Made by a program: the position numbers and the translations under genes. The notes under the pieces were generated by a model. The model searched no databases, was not told the origin of the DNA, and saw only the letters and a list, made by a program, of their open reading frames with translations. Source: Schistosoma mansoni (taxonomy: Eukaryota > Platyhelminthes > Trematoda > Strigeidida > Schistosomatidae). Taken from it: DNA of 64,000 nt. The stretch is from assembly GCF_000237925.1 (NCBI RefSeq), contig NC_031496.1, positions 18,310,245 through 18,374,244 on the forward strand. Direction: 5' to 3'. Of the stretch, positions 47,642 to 62,200 are shown piece by piece (the first letter of the stretch is position 1; every line of letters begins with the position of its first letter).

Positions 47642-48087
47642 ATGTCGGCTGTTGCAGCTCAAAGCGATGGGGTAGCCAAACTGCAACAGGCTCGCACAGC
47701 AGCTCTGGCGAAAATAGAGGAAGCTCGCAATCGTAATTGTTAACATGAAATGTATACTTACATATAGGGAGGGCAAAACGACTCAAGGAAGCTAAAGGAG
47801 AAGCAAATTTGGAAGTCGATGCTTTCAAAGCACAACAGGAAGCTCATTATAATTCACTTGAGCTTCAAGTATGTTAGGAGTCTCTATTCATTTACAATCC
47901 GTAGGTTAACTCACAATATGGTCCCTACGAAGAATTGTGTCGTCAAATGACAGACGAACAGCTAAACTCAATGCAACGTTCGTTCCAGTCAAACAGAAAT
48001 GCAGCTTTGCAGTTATTGTTGTCTAAAGTTTTAGATGTAAAGCCTGTCGTCCACGTCAACTTTGGTTTCAAGAGTCCAGGGTCGTAG
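47642..48087 (+). CDS. ATP6V1G: V-type proton ATPase subunit G
   Basis: Subunit G pairs with subunit E as a peripheral stalk of the V1 sector of the vacuolar proton pump, holding the catalytic head to the membrane part. Exons are 47642-47732, 47768-47868 and 47905-48087. The introns are 35 and 36 bp, with GT-AG ends and phases 1 and 0. The product is 124 residues (human G1 is 118). The N-terminal half is the conserved helix: VAKLQQARTAALAKIEEARN followed by RRAKRLKEAKGEANLEVDAF, which parallels the human EARKRKNRRLKQAKEEAQ region. The C-terminal part, SMQRSFQSNRNAALQLLLSK then VLDVKPVVHVNF, matches the human TYFRQNRDEVLDNLL...IRPEIHENY end. The ATG at 47642 fits the family start. It is convergent with the USP30-like gene. 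I see no damage. Confidence 0.93.
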
Positions 48088-51034
48088 TAGGTTAATGTTC
48101 TTTCAAAAGCAGAATTAGACCAAACCACTTACAAGCATAATATACCTTCAATTGTGATTAAGAATCTAATTATTTTAACCACTATAATAGACGTTAATTT
48201 GCTTTTCGTTTTTTTTTCATTAAACAGGCGGTGGTTGGAAAACGTACAGACCCGCTGGTATTTGACCATTTACGTGTTTGCATATTCGCCTTTGAAACAC
48301 ATGAGTTAGGGTTAGTGATATTACTGGACTATGTATGTTAGAGTGAGGCATTTCATCCAGTTCTCCGGTTTTCCCAGCATTAGTTTTGGTAGGTGATTAA
48401 TGCACATAATCCTACACGGTACTGCACCGTGCTACCAAAATTGAGAGGCCTAAACACAACTACGAAATGTTCGCACTAGTTTCTGGGAAATATAAACAAA
48501 GACCGATAGGGTTTCTGATGTGTGTTGATCTTCTTTCGCTCTCTCAAGGTTTCTGGCGAGTAATCATCTTTAGGTAGACTTCGCTTCTGACACTCATCCA
48601 GAAAAGTATCCGCATAGCCTTTGGCCCTTCGACGAGTTATGAAGTTTTATGAGCTATTCCTAATGGTCCCCGAAAATACGATGAGATGATATTCTTCGAT
48701 GGCTATCTAAGTGCAGTGTAATTAAGCTTAATGATCTTCACTGCTCGTAAGCATCAACAATGACATGACGTGGCCACGAGTTCTACGATCTGCACACTAA
48801 TTGATTAGGTTTTGAATTACTTTGTCGTGTTGGCTTTCTATGGACCTGACTGCTTGCAACTAGTAATTATCTGACTCATTCCGTAGTATTTTTCCGAATC
48901 CGTGGGGCTGATGAGGGAAATGTATGGTTCGTTTGTAGAGGTTAATAAAAGCGTGGCCATTTGTTGACCGATAGGATGAAAGCCATTCCCATATTTGCAG
49001 TCACAGGTTGTGTATTACAGATCATGCGACTAACTTTGGTGTATCCAATAACCAAGTTCAGTAATAATCCAATCGTTCATTTATTTCATCTCACTGGGAT
49101 GTTGGTGCAGCAGGAATTGAAGATTCTTAAGTACGAATCTCATTACTACTCATTGGTTTCAAACATTGCACTTGTCGGACGGTTACTCAGATTATAGATA
49201 GTTTCTCCTTTGGTTTTTGGAATCATCAAACGTTAGATGGATTCGCTAGTTGTACCAGTCAGTAGCGTTCGCGTGATACAACCCATCTTTAAAAAGTCCA
49301 GTTCGGTTGTTTAGTCTCTCGAATGCTTCTATGACTTCCAAAACTGATTGGTTCACTCCATTACAAAAATCACCAGCGCCTTCCCCTCTTCGAATTCTTT
49401 GCTGTAGTCCAAGTGATAAGTGAAGAAATGAGAGTGTTATAAAGCGTTCCAACTCACTGACAAGGTATACCCACTTTACAGAATCTTTCACTTCCGTGAA
49501 ACCACTTTTTGAGTTGACAACAAGCAGAAGCCACGTAAAGAAACTACTAAGTTATTGTTAATGATATAAAAGAAGTTAGTACCTTTTATTATGTTTGGAA
49601 GTAAGTCATGAAAATGCTGATGACACCACATTGATTGCGCTACGGTTCAGGCCTTACTTGATGTATATTCTAGAAACAGGAATCTACGTACACAACGTAC
49701 TTTATCCATTGTACACAAATGCCTTGACTACTCGGAAAACAATGCTAAATTATGTCGTCAAAAATATAAGTGGGAGAATTTACAAGTTATATTTGCACCA
49801 ACTACCATATACGATTATTCAGTATATCTCCCGGAGTCCTCAGTTTTTAGTTTACTAGCATTCGTTAAGTACCAACGTCTGGATCAAATATTAGGAGTTC
49901 AAGCTCATTACCGATACCGCACTACTTTGTTTTCAATTCTAGAGTAACTTGAAACTTATGATAACCTGGTACAGAGTCTAGTATGAGTGCCCTTCCTGCA
50001 ACCCTCAATGATGTAACTCGGACTCAACGACCCGTTTACATCTTTTTGATAACACAGGTGTTGCGTAAACCCAGTCAAAATAATGGGTATATATTTATGA
50101 TAAATATCAGATGTGTTCGCAAACTATCTTAGAATCCTCTGGTACCCGACGATTGTGTTTTTGCCAAATAAAATCAGCAATACAATTGTTTGAACATAAC
50201 TTGATGACGATTATCCGTCTTTCTAAAATGGAGCTTATGTCAAAGTTAAATAAAGCATAAAATCTTAAAGAAATATTTTCGTTATTCTCCCAAGATGTAT
50301 ATAGGCTAAAAATCACACTAGGCATGAGAAACGCACCTGAAATTGTGTATTAATTTGATGTCTCAATTATAAGTAATTACATCAAGTAAATAATAGCAAG
50401 TTTCTTTGAAGCACATGCCAAAAGAATCATATTTCAATTAAATGTAATGATAACAAAAATTCTTTGCGAATTTCGTACAGGACTGATAATCTCTTGCACA
50501 AGATGGATAAAGTGAGTCGGCAAATTGCTGGAAACGTCGATTATAAATATCCTATATCTTAAGCATTTAATTAAATATCTGCATGACTGAAATAAGACAG
50601 TTCCTATATAGTTTGGTGACTATAGATTTTGGGTTTCAGGATGAAATGATAAAGGGTTTGTGATAATCGAAGTAGTCGATTATAAAGTCAGTCTTAATGT
50701 ACCACACAAAATCCATTTTTCACAAACTGCAGCGATGAGCGTTCCCAGAAAATAAGACATGTACACAAATCTAGTTATATCTGTAATGACAAAATAAAAC
50801 ACCGACGATAATTCCCTATTAAAATATTTGTTGTTGAAAATCTAGGTGACTGAATATAAACACTGGTGTCATGAGTACCAACACGTCTTGACCTGTGCCA
50901 TGCAATGTTTAATTCGAAATGGACAACGGCAGTAGGATTCCAGGCACTGATGATACTTATCCCGACAATATAAAGTTCATCTTAGAACCGCTAATACAGA
51001 AGACATAAATAACAATACATCCTGATATCGTTTC
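48088..51034. other. Intergenic region between two convergent genes
   Basis: The stretch 48220-49500 is less AT-rich than its surroundings and has short ORFs (48961-49197 plus, 49246-49491 minus) without recognisable motifs. It may be old transposon sequence. No further exon was recognised. Confidence 0.4.
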
Positions 51035-53180
51035 TCAAAAACTACTCCACGTAACCGTAAAATAGGTAGGAAAGAAAACACTTTGGAAGTAGAATACATC
51101 ACATGATTTATCATACATCTGAGATGCTGAAGTATATAATGCATAAGATCTAATGATGTCTGCTTTTGATAAGTTTCTAAAAACACATTGTTTGTCAGTC
51201 GAAGCATCTGAATCGCACTCATCTTCGCTATATATTTCCGAGTGACCCGTATCAGTCTCTTCAACTGGTGATAGCGTATGATTGCTATGCTGTGCGCGAT
51301 GGCTGATGCCGTTTGCAATAAACGTTGATTTTATTCCAAATCGCTGATCATCCCATCCACATAAACGTTCGTAAAATAACAAATAAGCAGGACTTGATTC
51401 CACGTGTTTGAACGGCACACGTATTACATGAGCATCGGAAGTCAGTATCCATGGCGAATTATAAGCTTCAGGTGTATTTGATATTCCTTGAAAATAGTTT
51501 GAAACGTATTGACACAAACTTGACAAAATATGAACTAGCCAATACGACACTTTTTGCACATGCAACATAGGTGTGTGCCATTTACGATACGTTATATAAT
51601 GTCCACACTGATGAAATGCTCCTTCATGAACAATAACTGAACGGAGTACGTATGGTTTCGGACAACTATAATATAGAGCGAAAGTGGTAGTAAAGGATAA
51701 TATAGTTTGCTAAAAATCAGTGAGAAAACATAGATATATTAACTATAATCCAATAAATCGAACTATTGACTTGTGAGTTGGCCTAAGGAGTAAGTACAAC
51801 TTTTGATGATTTATTCACGTTATCTGAAGAAATACAACTTATCAAAACAAATAGTATAAATGGCAACATATAGAATAATAATAATACGTCACTTTTCTTC
51901 GTTGTCAACAGTGCTCAGGAACTTGGACAATTGCCAAGTCCTAACCTTGTAAATCTTTGGCTGTCAGCGGTTTACGAGATCTAGTAATAAAGCTTCCAAA
52001 TATTAATTGCAATGAGTAAATTCATGAAATTACTTGACTTCACACAATTTTTACACTTGATAGAATTGATTAAAGAAATACATAGTTTAAAACAGGGTAA
52101 AAATAACCCATGCATAAGCTTCGAGTAGACGAAAATTTGTACTAATTATCCCGTGGTTTAAAGGCTGTATTTTCATTTGTCGGACCACAGGCTTAAGTTG
52201 GTTCTGAGAGCGTCTTTATCCCATATACTAAGTGAAACTCACCCTGGTATACGAAAGAAATAATATAACTGAGTCTCACTTGAGTATCGTCTTTATTGTA
52301 CCGGGTTCTTTTGTTTAAATAAGTAATCGATAACTCCATAAAGTGATTTTCACATGGTTATATGAACTATCTATAGTATAAAAATTAACAAAATTACCCA
52401 AGTTCCATACAATAAATTAACTGGACTGCACTCCATTCTGTCACTCAAGAGCTGTCATTCATATCTCCTAAGTTATGAATTATAACTCTCCTTGAACTAC
52501 TAAACAAATGAATTGATACTTTGTATTGTCAGAACAAATGACAAATTTAACATTTCTGATAAGTTGAAAAGGGGGGAAAATCATATATTCTACTTCAAAA
52601 ATAAATGACAAGACAAATAATTCGCTGAAAACCCACTCTCTTTCTAATAATTCTGAAGTATCGGAAAGTAAACCTTCAGAATTTTTGTCATTATATGGAT
52701 TTACAGCCTGAGATAAAGCCTCAGTCTTTGAAATTTTACATGATAACAAATAAGGCGCCATATCTAAAAACTCCGGAATATGTACATGTTCAGAACGCTT
52801 TGTAGCAATTCTGGTAGTTGAAAAAGGATTTCCACCAAACTGGCGAATATTATTAGATTCAGTGGATAAGCTAGCTATGTTTAACCAATCACTTCTTTGT
52901 ATGTACAAAACTAGGTATTTAGGAGTGTGTGTTATCCATTGTTCGCGTTGACAATAATTTAATGAACAGGATTTTGATGTCGAAGTTTTCTGACATTTAG
53001 GGCACTTCATATCAGGTATAGGTTCGACAGTTGCCAACTGAGCATCAAGACATTCAATAAGATCTATCACTTCTGGAGATGTTTTGACATGTGAATGTTT
53101 TAAGCCTTTCACATTTGTCTTTACAGTGCCGGGATTCCCTGGTAAATAATGAAAGCAAAGAATAAAACTAAATTCGGATG

Positions 53181-53222
<42 letters not shown>

Positions 53223-56200
53223 TTGCAGAAATTTATATATAAAGTTTGCAGAAATTTATAATAAAAACCAGTTAGAAAGACTATATTGAGACGGATGAGG
53301 TAATGCATCACTATCGAGAGAGAGATCAGAGTAAACTTATAAAATTCTTGTATTTAGTAATATTCCAAGCTGAAACAATTTGCTGAACCCAACATATTGC
53401 GTATAGCGATAGAATAACCACGAATTAAGAACTGCAAAATCAAGGACGAAAACAAAATTGGATATAAGTGACTTGATAAGGCACCGAGACTATCGTAAAA
53501 AAAATGATTAGGTCCCTTATTATCCGCCTGATTTGTGCGATGAGTCGCAAGCTGAACGGATGAATTTTTAGATACAGCAAAATTAATAACCTAGTTGTAC
53601 TCACGCTAGACAACTAGTTTTCTCATGAGGATGAGTCACAGTAAACCGCCTAACACTTTCCTCAGATATTTATAATGAACGAAATGAAAACGTTTATTTT
53701 AAATCCAAAATGACAACAGTAAAAACAAACATCTGCGTAAAAGGAAACAGAATAAAATCTGAAAAATTAGTATAAGGTAGTAAGTGATTTAAAATATTTA
53801 GTATTATTATTTACGATCTCTTAAACAAAAGTAATCATCATGGTAAAGAAAACAAGTATTTCTGAGTATGAATAAAGTACAAATACCATGATTACTATGA
53901 ATAACAATAAGAAACTGAAAGTTTTTCAGTTAACCAGTAATTATAAAGTCTTATTAAAAGAGGGTTAAGTAACCTTATGTTACGTAAATATCTATAGTAA
54001 TGGTTGGATGATAATATTAATCATAAACACTATCCCTGAATGAAGGAACGGCAAATTTCTCACAACAGTTAATTGATAACATGAAAAGTGATAAATGCAT
54101 GTATTGGTGAATGGTTTTTGTACGAAACAACATGAATTGCAAAATTCATTGTCATGACAATGAACTCATCTAAGACATGAAGCACAAAATACACAATGTA
54201 CTTTCTATTTGTCCATAGGGAAGTTGACGCACAAAAATGCAATACGACGAAAACTATGTTCACATCCATAAAGTCTCATGTGACTCAAACTAATATAAAA
54301 GCGTTCGAGTTATCCCATTGTTGGTATTCAGGATTAAACTTCAACAAGTTTTTGTTTGTATATATACGTATCAACGTGATAATTCAAACGCTGACCAATA
54401 ATGCTCATACATTATACTTGTTAAACAAGTTAACAGTTAGTTGAACTCAGTAGTGCAGTGAATAATGCATTGACGTTTGAAGGGAAAAGTACAACGTCCG
54501 AATCCCAACGTGAAGATCAACACGAAAATTAACGGAACGTAAAAAAACTATCTAACCAAGAATATAGGATTTTCATACATGTTGGCATATAGGTTACCTA
54601 TCAATTCAATCCACTAAACAATGGGAAGCAAAAGACTTTAAGTAAAGTAAATGCGTTTTGTACTAGAAGAAACAATTGAAACTCTGTAGGTTAAATGGGC
54701 AAAATGCTTCAATGTATAAAATGCTAAGCCCGAACTTTAAAACACACTAAGATCCATGTAGGCTTGATTAAAGGTTTCTGAAACAGAACGAACCAAATAA
54801 TCTTAGATTACATAAAAAATCAATACTTCACATTCGATGAAGACTACAAGTGGTATTTATACTAACTAATGATTCCTTTGTACTTGATTGAGCGCTGATT
54901 ACGGATCCCAAATATAATACGTTCATTTGTGTTTATCTACTTCAACCGGCCTTGAATAGCACTATTTCGGAAATTCTTAGCTAACACATGGATCTGAATT
55001 CTTTTAACCATCATACTATATCAGCACATATAAACGATAAACTGGAACACCATACAGATTTAAATACATTTAGTAACAAAACTACACCATTAAGATACAA
55101 AAATTATAAAAGAACGACCTCATCTATAATACTGAATTGAGAAATGAAATGTGTCGCCAACAAAATTAGACATATATTATGTAATGATTTGAATTACAAG
55201 CAGGTTTTTGTTGGAGTACGAATACTAATAAGCTTACAGAATAGTTTAACACAATGATCTTGTTAACCTCAAACACTAGTGTACCTTACTGAGCATTTCT
55301 TCGTCATCCCATTTTATTCTTAGATCTTTTTTAACTACGCTAGCTTAACTAACGGATAATCGCAATAACAATTCATTTCTTGAAATTCATGAAAGTAAAT
55401 TACTTTGGATTTATAATTTGTAGTTACAAAAATGAATTAATAGAATTTTTCGAGTCATACCATAATGGTTTATGGAGTATGATCTGGGTTATATCTATAT
55501 GTTAGTGATCATATTCCGTGTGTAATTGAATTCAAAATAATTATATTTACATGTTTTATTTTAAAAAGCCTCATTATTAGTGTTAATCCTAATCGTACCA
55601 CTTATATAGTTATTAAATTTTTCACACAACTATAGAGTATAGATCGACAGTGATTATGCGCTTATTTACATAGACAGAAATCATTAATCTCAAGAAACAT
55701 TGACATCCTGAATATTATGTACACATTATCTTGATAAGAAGATTGAAAAGAATCTCTAATTTATATATATTTATATAAAGTGAAGTCAACTAATGATCAT
55801 ATCAAAGCAGTGTATTTTGATTTTCTTAAGTAACAGATCCATCAGGTATTTGGGTATGATCTACACTCTATATGACATTATCCGGCATTCCAAACAGAAA
55901 CAGATGGAGCATGGTTCGAATTAGAGTTACAGGTTGAAAATCGAATGCCTTAACCACTAAGCCGTGAAATTAGCTACTGATACTGTGTTTACAAGTGAAG
56001 ATTAACTTACTTAAAAATATAGTTAAACAAGCTTCCGGTTGAATGACCACTTTACTATGATAGTTGCAATAATTACATGTTACCCGACTACTCACCAGAA
56101 TTTGTTCAAACACATGAGTAGGAAATGCATCGCATAAAACTGCACGAAACTTTACACTTTCAATAGCGGAACAATGAGATCGACAGACAACTATCTTTGA

Positions 56201-59200
56201 AAATAAAATCAAAAGGAATATTTGTGAAATCATGACAAAAAATAACTGCAATTTGATGCTGAATATAATAATTAAAATAAATAAAATTATAAGTATAGGA
56301 TTGTGGAGAGTGTTGAACTTTATTGAGATCACGAACCGATAAATCCTAGACTACCTGGGTCCGACTCCCGTGTGTGGGATCGTTCATGAGCATTGCTGAC
56401 GAGTCCCATACTAGGATAAAACGACCAACAACTCCCAGGTTTTCAGTGCTGGTCTAACAGTGATCGGTTCATGATCTCAATAAATAAATAAAAATTATAT
56501 CGGAGCAAGATTAGCAACTACGTTTTTCTGGTCAAAATGAAACACCACTGAACTGAATAGTTTAAAATTTTCTAGCTGAACTGCAACCATTAACTAGGTT
56601 TTCCATCGATATAGAAAATTATTTACGTACTTTTTTAAAAAACTAACAATAATTTTGTACACTTACTCGTCTATGATGCGGAAGATTAAAATTAAACAGA
56701 TTACTTATTTTTCTAGCATATGTTTTGCTGGAAAAATCATCATCTTGACTACAAGCACGTTCCATGATAAAACCAAATAACTCATGAGCATCCTAAAATT
56801 GGAACACAAAGAAAATATGATATTTTATTCATCTAATATATGGTTACAGTCAGCTTGTTAAGAGTTAAGTGTTAACGTCTCATTTGAATACAACGATATT
56901 TTCCTTAATCGTACTTTGATTTTCACCATATATCTCCACGTTGATGTCTGTACTATAAAGTCCTAATTCATTAAAATAATCGCTTCCCTTATTCTTTAAT
57001 CTAGCTCTTATATGAAATCTGTTTGTGAGTCAACACTATAAACCAAACATATCCAAACTATCTCTCTTCACAAAGCGTTTGCACTGAATAATTAGCCACA
57101 AAGTAATGTAGAACCTCGTAAATATCTGTATCTGTTTCATTTGCTAAAACAAATCAACACAACAAGATATAAAAGTTGTATAAGTAGTAACAGCATTATT
57201 GGTAGTAGAAAATATCAGACATAAAAGATATAACTGGATAAAAAATAAGGATTCATGGAATCAGCAAAAAAAACACGAAAATTAAGAAACATAGAATCTA
57301 ATAAAAGATAAAGAGTGAAGTCAACCAAAATTTCTGAATCCGCTCCAAAATTTAGTCAAATAAAAGTAAAAGTAACCAAACAAACAAATGTATCTGGTTA
57401 ATGATGTATTAGACATGTGTTGTTTGCACTGAATTAGTTCAGCCATTCCATCCATAAATGAATCATATGAGAGAAAGTGACAGGTTTAACTTAAATATCG
57501 ATAAAATCCTGACTTTATTGATATACATGAGAACGAGTGCTTTACACAAGTTAATAAAATCAATGAAAATATAAATATTCCAGTGAGTAGCAAAACAAAC
57601 TGTACCACTCAAATGATAGTTTAACTACCTAGACCTAAATACAAACACAATTGTAGCACTGACTAGTATTTTTTAAATAAAATACTGTTTTATTCAGCTA
57701 CAACCGACAGCATACTCTTAAAAGCAAACAAAAATGACAGGTTAGCGACTAAAATGACCAGTTCTTGTGGCAGAAACTGAAATTCTGCATCCTACGGTAA
57801 CCAAAAAATGCAAAGTCAACTTAATCACCGAGACCGATTGCAGATAAGACTTTTTGCTCCGACAGATGAAGTTACAAATAAAGAATGAGAAAACAACTAA
57901 GTATTAGATTACAGCTTGTGTTAAAATTACTAATATAAAAGCCTATGAGACTTATTCTCCTTTCTTATATCACTGTGTATATCTCTATAAATACTTGTTC
58001 CCACAGATACGATGGTTTATGATTTCATGAGCTATACACCAAAAGCTATAATGATCCTTTTTCTACATTACTTCATTTAAATAGGAAAAACATCTATGTT
58101 TTACAGGGTTACTTCAACCTTCTTTCGTCAGAGAATTATTTTATTTATTTATTTAATCACATACATATTGGTACAAAGGGCACCGGATACATATGCGCCA
58201 CACAGAGAATTAAGCGTTGTTCTAAGAGCATGACTACTGAATGGTTATGGAAGTGACTTTTGTTTTTAGCAAAATCCATTTAGCACAACAAGATTATCAG
58301 TATTATTTGTACAAAACGTTACGGTTTAGTAGTCACTCATCTTCTCCTTTTCCAAGAAAAAAACTAACACAAAGCAGAGTCACCTAAAATTGAATTTTAA
58401 AAAAATCTGTGGTTTGAAGACCTAAAGGTCCACAAAATTGGATTCGGCTTTCCTGAACCAATCACTTACGAGCTCAATACCTCAGGAACGAAATCTATGA
58501 CTACGATGTCTAACGATGCTTGTTCAACACTAACATACACATATTTAGTAACTCATAAAAAAAAAGTATGGAAGTCTTTTCATGATAACATTTAACAAAT
58601 TCAGAACAAAATGAAGCGTAGAAAGATTTGACTTCACTTAGCGACTACATGATGAATTTTAGTTGATCGTATTTAGACAAATCATGAGAACGATTACGAA
58701 TTAATGCAGTAACAAAAAATAGTGCCCAGTATAGTGAATTTATGGATTAAATGAAAATTATCAAACATGAAGGAAATGTATTAAAACTAAGACAAATGTA
58801 ACATGAAAAAGGGTAACACAATGACCAACCTGTTGTTCATGAATAGCCCAATTTTGTGTATTCACTATTTCGTTAATTAACGCTTCATGATTCTTTTTTA
58901 GTAAACTACCCAATCTATTCTCTGCAATATATTGAGAAGAACATTGCAGACCTAGAAAATAAAAACTTTAATTGTAAATTTATAGCTTAGCGAAATTGGT
59001 TACCGGATAAAAATATGACGTAACGATATTCAGATTCCGCTGAAAACTAACATTTCGTATTGTTGATAGTCAAAGTGAAAATTTGTGTCATCAATGGTAC
59101 CGCCTCACTGTATGTTAATTACACTTAAATTTGATCGCCCCAGCTCCGAATACAGACAGCTTATCTCCACATTAGCCCTAGCTAATTCATAACCTATATC

Positions 59201-62200
59201 TTGTTAAAAAAATGTATCGGAGGGACTAAAGAAGATTGAACTAAGAGAACAGCTTATTCATATAAATACGTGACAATAGCCTTAACAGTAGAACAAAAAC
59301 TAGAATCTATAAGTCGCAAATAAATAAGAGAAGTGAGCTTTTGATCCTGTTGAGAATAAAGAGATTAGCGGATGATAAAGGAAAATTTAAAATTTTCGTA
59401 AGTAAAATGATAAAGTGATAATTGGCATAAATTACGTTCATTAATTTATTATCTTCAAGAAAACATTGTTTGTACAGTTTATTAGACTTCAATCACTCAG
59501 ACTTTTCACAACCTGCAGAGATTTAAACAGGGATTCGCGAAAATAAACGTTTCCTCATGAAGTATATGCAGGCTCATAGTGTCATAGTTTACACTCTAGT
59601 TTACCTTAATACAAACTTAGGAATCGTTTGGTTGATGCAACAAGCCAACAAGAAACTGCACTGGTCAAACAAAAATGCTCATAGTTCATATTCTCCATGC
59701 GTACATAAAATGAAAAGAATATATCCATCACGAGCTTTAATTGCTATTTTGTTGAAAAGATTATCTTCGGATATATCTTATTACAATTCTCACCATCTTG
59801 ACGTGGCGAGCCATAATTACTGACGAAATCCTTACCAACTTAATCAACCACATATTTATTGACTTCAATAAGGATATGATATCTTAAGAAGAAAACATAA
59901 TCAGTTTCGTCTTTTAAAACTCTTAATCACTGATTTCTTAATACATCAAACACGAATGACTGGAATCCAAATAGTCAGAATGAGAACGAAATTGAACACT
60001 TACCTTTCAATAAACATAACAATCTATACATGAATTTGTCCGGTCGATGGTAGACACTGCGTTCCAGGAGACGGATAAGACTTGGATTTGCTGCCATTGC
60101 TTGCATCAATGCATTAAAATAACATACATTTCTAGGATTTGGAAGCCCAACTGGCAGGTCTGAGAAGTTTTCTACAAAGTATCATCAATCAAATTGAATT
60201 TAAAGACACAGAAAATCGGTGGCTTCTAGAATAATATGAAGCTTAAGTCTTTGTATTTACAGTAGCCACGAAACTTTACATATTGGCTATCATTTTAGTA
60301 TATAGTAATAAAATCATGGTCACATCCCGGTTCATTGTAACCCCCTAAGTCCGATCTATCCGCATATTACTATATCACGAAGCTTAAATGCAAACAAATC
60401 AGAAAGAAGCCAAACATAATACAGTTATGTATTAATTCAAGTTGCCATACTACAGAATGTTACAGCAATGTTAGTTGATTGAGAGAAAATGGACTAACTT
60501 TAAAATATAAATAGCAGCAAATAAATAGAAAAGTGTAAAAATTAAAGGACAGAGAGCATATGATGATAATATACCCTTGATTCAGGCGAAGATAATTGGT
60601 GAACGTATCTGCACCATTGCAGATCACTTTACCTGAGGGTCAAAGAGAAAAATAGGGTGTTCCTTACGTTGATTAAATCAATGAACTGTGACTTCAAAAA
60701 CTAAGACCACGTTTTGGTCCAGACATGACTTTTTCCATGTTTAAGTTTATCAGGTTGATAACGACGTGAAATGTATTTCGCAAAGCAAAAATCGATTTGC
60801 TGTGCTCGTTTACTAATATTTCTTCAAAATATGAGCAGAATACTCATTAAATTTACTACTCACACCTGTTATCAAATACCAATGACCTTAAAATAGTTTC
60901 TAGTAGCGATGAATATATGATGTAGAGAGAACTTATACACATGATTTCCCACTGGTAAACAGACGCCCTGACTATACGACCTTTCAAAGAATAGATAAAA
61001 GTATAACTGTTTAATCACTGAGTGGCGACAAATGTCATGTTTATTTAGACTTTTTAAGTAATAATCGAAGTCCATCTATCATGTTGCGATACAGGTATTA
61101 GCCGAAGTAATTCGATGTCTCATCAGTCAGTCAGCTACAACGTAGGACCAGGCACATATATGCATCGGTTCAAGTTGCCATACCTCGTTAGCACAACATG
61201 ATGAACACCGAATTCGTAGTAGTTAATTTAATGGTGATAATATATAAAGGAAGGATTTCAGATAAGCATATAGTCCAGGAAGAAAGATATGGAGCAATTT
61301 TAATCTCGCAGTTTAAGGGAAGAGAAAGAGTGTATACACTTACGCCATTGTGATCGATTCTGAGCCATGTCACCTAGAGTCTCCAACCATTAGGTACGAT
61401 AGTCACGTGGACCCCAACCAAGTAGTCTGCATCTACCAACACGGCTCAGACTAGAAGTTAGTGACTTCAAGCACTGATGCCACGTTTTGGTTTGGCCGCC
61501 CCTAACTTTCTTCCAACCATCGCCAATACTAGTCAGCATAGCGCGTCATGGTAATCGGTGTTCAGGAATACGTAACACGTGGCCCAACCGTCTCAGTCGA
61601 TGGGGATTTATGACCTCATCAACCGATTTACCGTCATTCCCTAATACCCTGTATCTAACCTCACTATTACTTATCCGATGATCCCAGCAGATGCGAGCAA
61701 AATTCCTAAGGCATCTGCGGTCAAATACTAGTAACTTGCGAGTATCTTCTACTCTTAATGGCCACGTTTCACAGCCGTAAAGTAGAGCAGGACGAACTGC
61801 TGTGCAGTATACTTGTCCCTTGATTGATAGACGGATATCTCGTCTTCGACATAGGTGACGAAAGTTGGCAAAAGCCAAGTGAGCTTTCTGAATCTGTGCA
61901 GAGATTACGTCAGACACCAACCCATTAGGATTGATTAGACTTCCAAGGTAAGTGAAGTTCTCGACGCTTTCGACTACTTCACTCCTTATCCTTAGTTTGG
62001 GTGTTGATGCAGGCTAGTCCTGAAGCAGTAACTTGCGTTTAGGGGGGGGAAGAAATGCATTCCAAATGTCCTGGCATTGTTACTCAGTGCTAACAGAAGA
62101 CTGCATTTTGTCAGCGTCTACACCAAACAAGACTATGCCATCTGTGTATTCTAAATCGATAAGTGGACCTCCTGGTAGATCAATGCCCGAAAATTCAGTC

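Noticed and set aside
49246-49491. 81-codon minus ORF
   Set aside because: No recognisable domain or splice context. It could be transposon debris but cannot be assigned.
52480-53112. Intronless reading of the 210-codon minus ORF as a separate protein
   Set aside because: Its first 173 codons are an internal exon of the USP30-like gene. The last part is probably intron.
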